Origin: Shewanella halifaxensis HAW-EB4
GTDB lineage: Bacteria > Pseudomonadota > Gammaproteobacteria > Enterobacterales > Shewanellaceae
Reading direction: 5' to 3'
Length of the DNA stretch: 64,000 bases
Assembly (NCBI RefSeq): GCF_000019185.1
Contig: NC_010334.1
Coordinates: forward strand, 3,658,001 to 3,722,000
Below the pieces are notes generated by a model. It worked only from the letters and a program-made list of their open reading frames with translations, ran no database searches and was not told the DNA's origin. The position numbers and the translations under genes are program-made. Positions 26,040-35,002 of this stretch are shown here, piece by piece (position 1 is the stretch's first letter; each line of letters begins with the position of its first letter).

Positions 26040-28328
26040 ATGAATAAGCTCAAAGTTAGTGTACTGGCGATAGCTGTAAGTACAGCCCTCAATGCTCAGG
26101 CTCAAGAAGCCACGGTAGAGACTCAATCAAACCAGCAGGCCAGTGCACAAATGCACGAGGTAATCGTTATTTCAGGTTCGCGTATGGAGCAGGAAATTGA
26201 ACAGGTTGCCGGCTCGATTGTGGTCATTGATGAAGAAGCTATTGAAAAAAGCATGAGTAATGACTTTGGTAGTTTATTTAGAAATGAGTCTGCCATCGGT
26301 ATTAAAGGCGGTGCGGGTAAACCGACCACTGTGACTATTCGTGGTATCGGTGGCAACCGCGTGATGATGGTAAAAGATGGCGTACGCGTTAACAACCAGT
26401 ATGCATCACCACTAGGGCCTGGAGCCGAAGGCACCGGACGCGGTCTTACCGAAGTACAAAGCCTAAAGCAAGTTGAAGTGGTTAAGGCCGCAGCATCGAC
26501 CATGTATGGCTCTGATGCATTGGGTGGCGTGGTTGTGATGCGCACCAAAGACGCAAGTGACTACCTAATGGGTGATGACTATTATATGTCTGTTAATGCT
26601 GGATATGCGGGCATTAACGACGAATACGCAGCCGGTTTTACCAGTGCAGCAGCCTACGGTGGCTTTGAAAACCTACTGACCTATCAGCACCGTGAAGGTG
26701 AAGAACTGCCTAATTTTTATGACACGCAGCCAGACAGCGATCTAGTGCAAGACAGTGTACTGTTTAAGAGCAAGTACCATTTCAACGAGTACACCTCTGT
26801 GCAGCTGACCCTAGATTATCTAGAGCAGACCCTTAAACGCTGGGAATACGAATTCGATAAAGATAATGTTCTTGAGGAAAATATCGATACCAACCGCGAC
26901 ACTCAAGTCATTAATGGTGCCCTGCAGTTGGTCTCAAGTAAACCGACTCAAATGCATGACACCCTAACGGTAACGGCCTATTTTGGCCAAACCGAACAGC
27001 TAGAGCATAGAGACTATTTTGAGTGGAACAAAGCTAGCACTTTTTACGGTTTGAGCGAAATCCGCGATTACAGCTTTGAAGATCAACGTATCGGGGTCAA
27101 CAGCACCTTCAGTAAGTATGTGGGCGGCGATAGCTATGGTCATCAGATCACCTATGGTCTGGACTATGAGTTTTCCACTATGTCACGTCATCGCACAGTC
27201 AATGATACCGTTACGGGCGAGACAACGACCCCCTTTACCTTTGCCACCACCGACAGCCAGCGCCTAGGCATTTTTGTACAGGATGATATCACCCTGCTTG
27301 ATGGCGATTTGAACTTGATCGCGGGTTTGCGTTATGACTATTTCAGTAACACTCCTGATAAGAACCAAGCTAAAGAAGGCTTAGGGGATAAATACGAAGA
27401 AGCTAATTTTGAGCCAATGAATGATAGTTTCTGGTCGCCTAAACTGGGCTTAGTCTATCAATTATCAGATTCTGTAAGCGTTTATGGTCAATATGCCTAT
27501 GGCTACAAAATGCCAACGCCGGATCAAAAATGGGGTGAGTTGGAAGTCGATGCAGGCTCGATGACTGATGTGTTTATTCAGGCCAACTATGAGCTGGAGT
27601 CTGAGCAGTCACATACTTGGGAGATCGGTGTTCGTGGTAATCATAGTGACACCAATTATGAGCTAACCGCCTTCTATACTCTGGCAAAAGATTTTATCGA
27701 CTGGCAGTATGTGAGCTTTAAACCTCCTGTGATTACTCCTGGTTGGCCTCCTGTTATGGAACCAATGGAATTTAAGTACCAGTACTACAACCGCGATGAA
27801 GTGATCTTGTACGGCGCTGAAGCTCAGCTCAATCATTGGCTAACCGATAGCGTTGAGCTATGGGGTAACATCTCTTACACCTATGGTGAAGATGAAAATG
27901 GTGACTACCTTAACAGTGTCAGTCCACTCAAAGGGACCGCAGGTGTTAACTGGTATACCGACATTGCCGATATGGAAGCCGATTTTGGCGCAGTTGTTCG
28001 CTGGGCGGATGATATGAGCCGTACCAATGATATCGAGCTAGCCGAGGAGGATATCTGCGCGATGGGGATCTGTATTCCTAAAGAGCAATTTAATGAAGTC
28101 TACGGTACAAGCGGTTACGCCGTCATGGATCTCACCTTTGGTTTAAGAGTTAACGATAACTGGAAACTAAGAGCTGGCGTATATAACTTGTTTGACAAAG
28201 AATATATCGATTACGCCGATGTTGCAGGTCAATCGGTATTCTTGCTAGGTGCTAGCATGGATTTAGAAAAAGAAGACTTTACCCAGCCGGGTCGCTACTT
28301 CAACGTTAGCGTGAACTATCAGTTCTAA
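26040..28328 (+). CDS. TonB-dependent heme/hemoglobin-type receptor
   Basis: Outer-membrane receptor of 762 residues with a signal peptide ending near NAQAQ. The plug domain includes VTIRGIGGNRVMMVKDGVR and VEVVKAAASTMYGSDALGG. A 22-strand-type barrel follows, with a terminal aromatic residue (NVSVNYQF). The RG-NRV-DG plug pattern is typical of the heme/hemoglobin/lactoferrin receptor family. A Fur-box-like site precedes it, consistent with iron-repressed expression. No periplasmic heme transport genes are adjacent, so ligand assignment is by family only. Confidence 0.88.
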   Translation: MNKLKVSVLAIAVSTALNAQAQEATVETQSNQQASAQMHEVIVISGSRMEQEIEQVAGSIVVIDEEAIEKSMSNDFGSLFRNESAIGIKGGAGKPTTVTIRGIGGNRVMMVKDGVRVNNQYASPLGPGAEGTGRGLTEVQSLKQVEVVKAAASTMYGSDALGGVVVMRTKDASDYLMGDDYYMSVNAGYAGINDEYAAGFTSAAAYGGFENLLTYQHREGEELPNFYDTQPDSDLVQDSVLFKSKYHFNEYTSVQLTLDYLEQTLKRWEYEFDKDNVLEENIDTNRDTQVINGALQLVSSKPTQMHDTLTVTAYFGQTEQLEHRDYFEWNKASTFYGLSEIRDYSFEDQRIGVNSTFSKYVGGDSYGHQITYGLDYEFSTMSRHRTVNDTVTGETTTPFTFATTDSQRLGIFVQDDITLLDGDLNLIAGLRYDYFSNTPDKNQAKEGLGDKYEEANFEPMNDSFWSPKLGLVYQLSDSVSVYGQYAYGYKMPTPDQKWGELEVDAGSMTDVFIQANYELESEQSHTWEIGVRGNHSDTNYELTAFYTLAKDFIDWQYVSFKPPVITPGWPPVMEPMEFKYQYYNRDEVILYGAEAQLNHWLTDSVELWGNISYTYGEDENGDYLNSVSPLKGTAGVNWYTDIADMEADFGAVVRWADDMSRTNDIELAEEDICAMGICIPKEQFNEVYGTSGYAVMDLTFGLRVNDNWKLRAGVYNLFDKEYIDYADVAGQSVFLLGASMDLEKEDFTQPGRYFNVSVNYQF

Positions 28329-28346
28329 TGCGTAGCTTGATGATAT

Positions 28347-28390
28347 AACCCAATAAAAAATGCAGCCTAGGCTGCATTTTTTATTGGGTT
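28347..28390. terminator. Perfect bidirectional terminator between two TonB receptors
   Basis: Two 21-bp perfect arms, AACCCAATAAAAAATGCAGCC and its complement, are separated by TA. Each strand presents a GC-rich stem core followed by TTTTTT, so both convergent receptor genes can terminate here. Confidence 0.93.
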
Positions 28391-28417
28391 AAAATCACGC
28401 TGAGTCTGGTTCTGGAT

Positions 28418-30850
28418 CTATAAACGATAGCTCAGAGTCAGCTTGGCATTGCGCTCTTCGCCCGGCATACCGCCTAGGAACATAGCTTTACTGTAATACT
28501 CTTCATTAAATAAGTTGTTCACATTTAGCTGCAGCTTCCAGTTGTCAACATCATAACTAATGGCGCTATCCAGCACGGTATAACTTGATACATAGCCGTC
28601 AGGAATACCAAATGAGGTTGAATTGGTACTTCTGTCATCAACATACTTACCGCCAAGACTGATGTTAATTGGACTCGCAAGTGAGAACCAATCAGCCCCA
28701 TAGGTTACCCAAGCACTTGCCGAGACATAAGGTACGCCTTTTTGGCGGGTATCATAGCTAGAGCGGTTAGGATCTTTCTTGTCGCGGGCATCTTGATAAA
28801 CCGCATTAACGTTAACCATCCACTGCTCATTAAGGTGAGCATTCATATCCAGTTCAACACCGGTGGTTTCTTCGCTGCCATTGTAGAAATACTTAGGTAC
28901 GCTCGGCCCAGACACGCCTTCTTCATAATCCACATTACTGTATTGCAAATTAGTACGTGAACTCTTAAAAAACACAATTGAAGTCAACATTTGATCGTCA
29001 AAGGCTTTAAAGCGCATCCCTAAGTCATCACTGACCGATTCGCTGTCATCTCTATCAGTATCGTTTCCGGCAATGCTGCCAAGAATGCTATAGGCCGTGC
29101 GCCCTTTCGAGTGGTTAACAAAAAACGACAAATCGTCGGTTGGCATGTAAGTCAAACCCAAATTATAGGTCATGCCATCGTCTGTAGTATCGGCTTCTGG
29201 TGTTGGCTGCGCGCGGCTTGCACTGTATCTAGAGTCGACACCTAAGTGCTCATAGGCTTGTTTTATTTGATTAAACGCTACGCCAATGCGAGAAGTAAAG
29301 CCATAACCTAAATAGCCCACATGCTGCACACCCACGCCCCAAGCACTGACTTTCTTGTCGTAGTTGCTGGTTAGTAGCGGATCATGATCTTCGAAGCTAC
29401 CTTCAGCCCAATTAGGATTACGGATATCATAAATGTACGGCAGACGGCCTTGGTAGATCACCTCACCCGCTTTATTCTTGATAACTTTATCAGCGTCATA
29501 AATTGAGTATTGCTTGAACGCAATGTTTCTATCCTCAAAATTGGCATTAATCAACAATTCATTATCAATATCACCTATTTGGAAGTCATAACGAAGATCG
29601 GCAAAATACTGCCAAGATGATTCATCGGCATCAACTTTACGATACTCTTGGCGGCGCGCCGCAAAGGGATAAAGCACTCCATCTTCTACCAGTGGGGCTC
29701 GTGGGTCGGCATTAATCGCACCTCTGCGGTCCCAATACACATAGTTGTAAGCACCGGTTTGGCGGGCAAAGCCTGAGGTGTAATCGCGATACTGCAATTG
29801 TTGATTCAAAAATAGGTTATCAGTGAAGTAGATATTATGGGTCAGCTTAAAACGCAGCTCTTCGCCCTCATTATCCTTGGCCATTGGTGAAATAATGCCT
29901 GCATTGCCAAATGCGTAGGGAGTTAAACCATCATTTGAGGCTAACGAGTCTGCTAACTGTTTACGCTGGGCCTCTGTTAGCTGAATTCCAGCGTTGTTTG
30001 GATCATTAATTAAATCCTCCCAAGTCACTTCACCAGCGGTTTTACCGCCAACTGAGGCTGAGTTAAAAATGCGAATAGGATGACCAATTGAGTCTACTGC
30101 AATCGCGTCTCTTATATAGCTCGCCGACAACATCAGATCTTGGCTATCATCTAGCACATACTTAAGCGAAGTGTATATTTCATCACGATCGGTACCGATC
30201 TCCCGGTAGCCATCGCTACGAGCCGTTTTAGCGACGACGCGGTAGGCTAAATCATCAGTTATCGCCGCAGTGCTATCGACTTCTAAAGAATGAGTATTCC
30301 ATTGGCCGACTTCAGCGGTAAATACATGCTTTGATTCGAATTGCGGCTTCTTCTCTATTAAGTTAATCACGCCCCCTGCGCTGCCCATACCGTAAAGGCC
30401 TGTCGCCGGACCTTTTAGCACCTCAACCGATTCGACATTAGTTAGCGAGCGCGTAGGGTTAAAAGTGTTGCCAAGCCCAGCTCCACCATACATACCATCG
30501 TAGGTGTAGTTCGCCCCAAGCCCGCGAATAACCAAGTTATCACCTATACCATAGTTATTACCCGCTTGAGTCACACCACTGATGTTACGCACTAAATCTT
30601 GTAGATTGGTCAAAGCCTGAGCCTGAATCAATTCTTGATCGACAATAACTACCGCTGCAGGTGTCTCCATCAGCGACATATCGGACTTGGTCGCTAAACC
30701 TGAATTCATGACAACCTGATTTTGACGCCCATAGACAGTAATACGCTCAACATTATCGAGCGATTCATCTGTTTGCTCAGCGTAAACATTGGTTGCTAAA
30801 AATGTCGATGCACAAGCAATTGCTAACACCGAATAACGGAAATGTCTCAT
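28418..30850 (-). CDS. TonB-dependent siderophore receptor
   Basis: Outer-membrane receptor of about 810 residues with a signal peptide ending near NVYAEQ. A TonB-box-like ERITVYG is followed by a plug with METPAAVVIVDQELI and NLVIRGLGANYTYDGMYGG. The barrel ends in ERNAKLTLSYRL. The pattern matches the siderophore receptor family (FhuA/PupB-like). The start is the ATG at 30850; a TTG one codon upstream is possible. A good Fur-box match lies 35-53 bp upstream. The cognate siderophore cannot be inferred, and no synthesis or ABC uptake genes are adjacent. Confidence 0.9.
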   Translation of the reverse strand: MRHFRYSVLAIACASTFLATNVYAEQTDESLDNVERITVYGRQNQVVMNSGLATKSDMSLMETPAAVVIVDQELIQAQALTNLQDLVRNISGVTQAGNNYGIGDNLVIRGLGANYTYDGMYGGAGLGNTFNPTRSLTNVESVEVLKGPATGLYGMGSAGGVINLIEKKPQFESKHVFTAEVGQWNTHSLEVDSTAAITDDLAYRVVAKTARSDGYREIGTDRDEIYTSLKYVLDDSQDLMLSASYIRDAIAVDSIGHPIRIFNSASVGGKTAGEVTWEDLINDPNNAGIQLTEAQRKQLADSLASNDGLTPYAFGNAGIISPMAKDNEGEELRFKLTHNIYFTDNLFLNQQLQYRDYTSGFARQTGAYNYVYWDRRGAINADPRAPLVEDGVLYPFAARRQEYRKVDADESSWQYFADLRYDFQIGDIDNELLINANFEDRNIAFKQYSIYDADKVIKNKAGEVIYQGRLPYIYDIRNPNWAEGSFEDHDPLLTSNYDKKVSAWGVGVQHVGYLGYGFTSRIGVAFNQIKQAYEHLGVDSRYSASRAQPTPEADTTDDGMTYNLGLTYMPTDDLSFFVNHSKGRTAYSILGSIAGNDTDRDDSESVSDDLGMRFKAFDDQMLTSIVFFKSSRTNLQYSNVDYEEGVSGPSVPKYFYNGSEETTGVELDMNAHLNEQWMVNVNAVYQDARDKKDPNRSSYDTRQKGVPYVSASAWVTYGADWFSLASPINISLGGKYVDDRSTNSTSFGIPDGYVSSYTVLDSAISYDVDNWKLQLNVNNLFNEEYYSKAMFLGGMPGEERNAKLTLSYRL

Positions 30851-30884
30851 CAAATAACCCCACTTTAATATTATGCGGCGAGAT

Positions 30885-30903
30885 GATAACGATTCTTATT
30901 ATC
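30885..30903. promoter_or_regulatory. Putative Fur box upstream of the siderophore receptor
   Basis: GATAACGATTCTTATTATC matches the 19-bp Fur consensus GATAATGATAATCATTATC at about 15 of 19 positions, by eye. Confidence 0.8.
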
Positions 30904-31407
30904 TTTTCAATACTTGTTTCAGCACCGATACAATTAGATGCTTGCTTGTGATTGTTTTAACTTGCTTTTATCGTTAAAGTTTACAAAGTAAATGCATGGG
31001 TAACACTTTAAAACCAATAAGATAGGTGATCAACGTCACAAATTTTCAGTGCGAAAATCAGCCTTATTTCTCACTTGATATCAGACCATATAAAAATATG
31101 TTGATAATTTAGTCAAAATATAAAAAGTGTATTTATGTTTTCCACTCGAGCTTTCGCGCACAGACTATATGGAAGGAGCCTTTAACGGCAATAGATTTGG
31201 CGAGTGACGACAGTAACTCACAAGATGCCCTGCAAGGCGATCTTACAGATCATCTTTAATATAGGGCAGTTCGTCACTGTAAATACGACTGTCGAGTTCT
31301 GTTGGTAATACAAAATGAGCGAGGTGGTTAATATCTGCCTCAATAGACAGCCTAGTCTCAATAGAGAAGATTTTTGCTAATGGGAAACTCGATGACAGGA
31401 AAGCCCT

Positions 31408-31761
31408 TCATAAGAACACTAACCTCTCATCGAAGCTAGCGCCCCAATTAAGGTTAGCTTGAGCTTCCCAAGCTAGCAGCTCTATTACCCGAATCACCTC
31501 ACCTTGTAAGGTTTGGCATCGTCCCGATGCTGCCACTAAATCTCCCATAGCCAGAGCACCGTATCGGTGCTATTGCCGATAACATTTACCTTAGTTATCG
31601 CCTCTTCAGCCTGACGCACTTCTATGCAACCTCCATTCATATCCGTTCCTTCCATGTCAGCTTCTTCTATAACGGATGCTCAAATCTTGCGCTGAACTCC
31701 TGCACCACAGTTAGGAGAGAGCCGCCTTTTAACTCTCGCCTAAGCACTCTTTGATGAACCA
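31408..31761 (-). pseudogene. Frameshifted remnant of an unrecognised gene
   Basis: The minus strand gives coding-like peptide segments in successive frames: LVHQRVLRRELKGGSLLTV, then SVIEEADMEGTDMNGGCIEV, then GALAMGDLVAASGRCQTLQG continuing to SFDERLVFL before a TGA. At least two frame changes are needed to join them and there is no start. I do not recognise the family. The rest of the 30904-31778 gap shows no gene. Confidence 0.5.
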
Positions 31762-31778
31762 GCAAGCGTCAAGCCAGG

Positions 31779-32705
31779 CTACTTATAAACTCTCGAGGCT
31801 CCGCTTCTGAAACAAACCAAGCCAAGCAGCAGTATTAGCGAGGCAAACGACACACTACCGCCATGATAATGGTCATCGTCATCAATATAGATATCGTCTC
31901 TATCGCTACTCTCCAATGGCAGCGCATATAAGCTGTCAAAATCGTAGGAGCTCACGGTTGCCACAATATCACCATAACCCACTTCATAAAGATCGATTAA
32001 CACATCGTAGTGATCGGTCGGGTAGCCATAATCCAGCGTGGTTAGTACCTCAAAATCATCATCGGTGGCATTACCATAAATTCTAAAGATATCGGTGGTG
32101 TAATAATGCTCCCACGGCCCGCCATTGCGACTCAAGTAAAGCTCTGCAAACACATCTGCGCGCTCATTGGCATAATAGCCCTCAACATCCGCATCGAAGG
32201 TCACACTAAAGGTCTGGTAAAAACCGTCGTAATCGTTATCGACAAACAATCGGCTATAGGCATCGTAGATATAAAAATCCCGATAAACCCCATTGGCAAA
32301 CTGCTTAATCGAACCGCTCTTTGCTAAATCCTGATTTGCCTGAATCGCCTTATTGATATGGGACTGGATGACTTGTTCTCGGGTAAGCTTTTCAGGGCTA
32401 GCTATTCCTTTTGTTTGCAACGCCTGCTCAGCTATCGCTTGCTTCGTTCTCAGAGCATCGAGCTGACTTATTTGCTGCTCAGATAAACCATTAGAGTCAT
32501 TTATTACTTCAGCCTCTGCAAAAACAGTTTGCGCAACCGAGGTGCTTTTCGGCGGTGAAAGCAGCTCCATATCCGAACTGGCATTTGTAGGCAGTATCAC
32601 ACTCATTGATAAGGTTAACAGAGCAACACCCGCTGCTCGCGCCAACATGCACTTTTGCTCACTTATATGAGTTGTATGAGCTTTATGATTTTGTTTTGTG
32701 TTCAT
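31779..32705 (-). CDS. Choice-of-anchor H family protein with GlyGly-CTERM tail
   Basis: An exported protein of 308 residues. An N-terminal signal is followed by a helical segment (about 50-110) and a beta-rich region containing DNDYDGFYQTFSVTFDADVE and RADVFAELYLSRNGGPWEHY, as in choice-of-anchor H proteins. The C terminus (GGSVSFASLILLLGLVCFR, then basic residues) is a GlyGly-CTERM sorting signal: a Gly-Gly, a TM helix and a basic end, cleaved by rhombosortase after type II secretion in this group. The ATG at 32705 is preceded by GAGG at good spacing, so I prefer it to the GTG at 32711. Biological function is unknown. Confidence 0.8.
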   Translation of the reverse strand: MNTKQNHKAHTTHISEQKCMLARAAGVALLTLSMSVILPTNASSDMELLSPPKSTSVAQTVFAEAEVINDSNGLSEQQISQLDALRTKQAIAEQALQTKGIASPEKLTREQVIQSHINKAIQANQDLAKSGSIKQFANGVYRDFYIYDAYSRLFVDNDYDGFYQTFSVTFDADVEGYYANERADVFAELYLSRNGGPWEHYYTTDIFRIYGNATDDDFEVLTTLDYGYPTDHYDVLIDLYEVGYGDIVATVSSYDFDSLYALPLESSDRDDIYIDDDDHYHGGSVSFASLILLLGLVCFRSGASRVYK

Positions 32706-32785
32706 CTTCACCTCGAATATTCATTCTTAATGAGGCCATTAGAGTCCACTGAGTGTGAACACAAGCTGAACGTTAAAAATTGTCT

Positions 32786-33036
32786 AGCCTTCGAATGAAG
32801 GCTGATTACATTTTTTGGGTAGCGCTATCTGATAGCGAGTTATGAATTGTAACTTCATTGCTATCAATCGCCTGCAGCGGGCTTATGTGCAGACACTGCC
32901 GTGACACGCAGCAAGTCCGTCCCTGGAAGCTCGGCCATGACGTCCATGTCATGGACGGTCACGGCCGCATCTACACTGGATAATTGGAGCCTTCTTTTGG
33001 CCGTGGTGGTTCAATTCTAAATTGAAAATGCCCCAA
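32786..33036 (+). repeat. Structured ~250-bp intergenic repeat, copy A
   Basis: Begins with the palindrome AGCCTTC-GAAT-GAAGGCT and ends with TTCTAAATTGAAAATGCCCC. The centre (32933-32966) forms a near-perfect 34-base hairpin, GGCCATGACGTCCATG pairing with CATGGACGGTCACGGCC. Copies B and C follow in tandem, and a diverged copy D is at 20829. Confidence 0.9.
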
Positions 33037-33044
33037 AGCTGGTT

Positions 33045-33293
33045 AGCCTTGGAATGAAGGCTGTTTACATTTATTTTTGGATCGTTGCCACAGGGTAGCG
33101 AGTTCTGGATTGCCACTTCATGGTTATTAATCGCCTGCAGCGGGCATATGTGCAGATACTGCCGTGACACGCAGCAAGTCCGTCCCTGGAAGCTCGGCCA
33201 TGACGTCCATGTCATGGACGGTCACGGCCGCATCTACACAGGATAATTGGAGCCTTCTTTTGGCCGTGGTGGTTCAATTTCTAAATTGAAAAT
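33045..33293 (+). repeat. Structured ~250-bp intergenic repeat, copy B
   Basis: Starts 259 bp after copy A with AGCCTTG-GAAT-GAAGGCT and carries the same central hairpin (33196-33229) and the same CCGCATCTACAC-GGATAATTGG segment. A minus-strand open frame across it reflects the repeat and is not a credible gene. Confidence 0.9.
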
Positions 33294-33309
33294 GCCTCAA
33301 AGTGTGTTT

Positions 33310-33499
33310 ATCTTTGAGTAAAGGTGTACCTAATCGCCTCCAGCGGGGTATGTGCAGATACTGCTGTGACACGCAGCAAGTCCGTCCTTGGAAGCTCGAC
33401 CATGACGTCCATGTCATGGACGGTCACGGCCGCATCTACACTGGATAATTGGTGCATTTATTTAGCCGTGGTGGTTCGATTTCTAAATTGAAAATGTCC
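33310..33499 (+). repeat. Structured intergenic repeat, copy C (internally deleted)
   Basis: Starts with a decayed palindrome (ATCTTTGAGTAAAGGTG) and lacks about 60 bp between it and the AATCGCCTCCAGCGGGG block. The central hairpin and the terminal TTTCTAAATTGAAAATG are retained. Confidence 0.88.
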
Positions 33500-33871
33500 A
33501 AAAGTGAGTTGGCAGCAATTAGATAAGCAAATTTGATGAGATGAATGCTGAGGTGTGAATACGGCAGTGACCTTCGACAGCAGGGAAGCTGTCGTAGAGG
33601 TTATAGGGACATACTTGTGCCGAGTCTCTGAAGTGTTCGCACCTTCAGTAACGGGCTATAAATATGCTAAAAGCCATATCATTCAGTAAAATCCCCTCTC
33701 TCAAAGCAGCTTACAGCTACCAATCTGCCCAAGCACTCCAAGTTGAACACATTCAGCCAGCGTTCATCTAGTCTTATGTATAACCTATCTACCCGCTAGA
33801 CATTGGCAAGGTAATGACTAATCGAATAGGATCTTTTAAACTGGTGATATCTCAACCCTTTGGTACCCTTA
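33500..33871. other. Intergenic region with two further hairpins
   Basis: CGACAGC/GCTGTCG (33575-33581 and 33588-33594) and CTGAAG/CTTCAG (33628-33633 and 33643-33648) lie in a segment that looks like another repeat family (GCTGAGGTGTGAATACGGCA onward). The remainder is upstream sequence of the PepSY gene. No gene is seen. Confidence 0.5.
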
Positions 33872-34192
33872 ATGAAAACTGCTTTATCTATCATATTGAT
33901 CTCGCTCTCACTATTAGCCGCTCAGTCTGCTGCGGCCAGTACTGTGCATGCCGTCACATCTATGATGTCGGTCTTTATGAAGGCCAATAGTAATCAGCAG
34001 CAAAAATTAAAAGTTAGCAACAAAGAGCAAGCTGTACAGTTAGCAAAGAGGCAGTATCGCGGCAAGGTGCTGAAGGTTCAATCTAGCCGAGTTAATGGCA
34101 ATCCAGGTTATAGCGTAAAGCTACTATCCAGTGACGGTGTGGTTTTTTATGTCAAAGTCGATGCTAAAACAGGTCGTGTTTCTCGTAATTAG
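33872..34192 (+). CDS. PepSY-domain periplasmic protein
   Basis: A 106-residue exported protein: signal peptide (about 21 residues, ending AASA), then a single PepSY domain (SNKEQAVQLAKRQYRGKVLK through VFYVKVDAKTGRVS). The ATG at 33872 is preferred over a TTG twelve bases earlier. It precedes a two-component pair by 116 bp. Such PepSY-regulator-kinase neighbourhoods are common in Shewanella-like genomes and suggest the protein modulates envelope sensing, but that is inference. Confidence 0.85.
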   Translation: MKTALSIILISLSLLAAQSAAASTVHAVTSMMSVFMKANSNQQQKLKVSNKEQAVQLAKRQYRGKVLKVQSSRVNGNPGYSVKLLSSDGVVFYVKVDAKTGRVSRN

Positions 34193-34308
34193 TGGCCAAA
34201 AACCTGCTGCACAAATCGGCCTAAAACAACATAAGCGCTGACTTAGAAACAACACCTGTTCAGAATAATTGAACGCGCTTTCCAACATCCAATAACGAGG
34301 GCTTAAGC

Positions 34309-34998
34309 ATGAGATTGTTATTAGTTGAAGATGATTTAGAGCTGCAATCCAATCTTAAACAACACCTTATCGAGGCTAATTATACCGTCGACACCGCCGA
34401 TGATGGCGAGATAGGCCTATTCCAAGGCAGCGAATACAATTACGATGCGGCAATTATCGATGTCGGCCTACCTAAGCTCGATGGCATCGCCCTCATCAAA
34501 GAGCTTAGAAGCCTAGATATCGGTTTTCCTATTCTCATTTTGACTGCCCGTGATAGCTGGCAAGATAAGGTCGAAGGCTTAGATGCGGGCGCCGATGATT
34601 ACCTTACCAAACCTTTTCATCCAGAAGAGTTGGTTGCTCGTCTTAAAGCATTAATTCGACGCTCGGCGGGTAAAGCCAGTCCGATTATCACCAATGGTCC
34701 TTTTAGCCTAAACACCAGCAGTTTAGAGATCACTAAGTCTGGCGAGACCATCACCTTAAGTGGCTCTGAATACAAATTATTTGAGTACTTGATGCTACAT
34801 ATTGGTGAGGTGAAATCAAAAACGGTACTGACAGAGCACATTTACGATCAAGATTTTGACTTGGACTCTAACGTCATTGAGGTGTTTATTCGCCGATTAC
34901 GCAAAAAGCTCGATCCCGATAATCAACTAGGCTTGATTGAAACCCTTAGAGGCCAAGGTTATCGTCTTGTGTCACTTGATGACGACGCTAAAAAGTAA
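34309..34998 (+). CDS. PhoP/OmpR-family response regulator
   Basis: A 229-residue regulator. The receiver domain has the acidic pair EDD (residues 7-9), the phospho-acceptor Asp in AAIIDVGLPKLDG (near residue 51), and the conserved Thr and Lys in LTARDSW and LTKPFHPEEL. A C-terminal winged helix follows (SGSEYKLFEYLM through VFIRRLRKKL). It resembles PhoP/QseB-type regulators. The stop lies just before the start of the kinase gene, so the two are co-transcribed. Target genes are not evident; the adjacent PepSY and DUF3300 genes are plausible. Confidence 0.92.
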   Translation: MRLLLVEDDLELQSNLKQHLIEANYTVDTADDGEIGLFQGSEYNYDAAIIDVGLPKLDGIALIKELRSLDIGFPILILTARDSWQDKVEGLDAGADDYLTKPFHPEELVARLKALIRRSAGKASPIITNGPFSLNTSSLEITKSGETITLSGSEYKLFEYLMLHIGEVKSKTVLTEHIYDQDFDLDSNVIEVFIRRLRKKLDPDNQLGLIETLRGQGYRLVSLDDDAKK

Positions 34999-35002
34999 AC
35001 TA

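Noticed and set aside
32949..33215. Minus-strand open frame of 88 codons
   Set aside because: It lies across repeat copies A and B; the translation follows the repeat hairpins and is interrupted in copy C.
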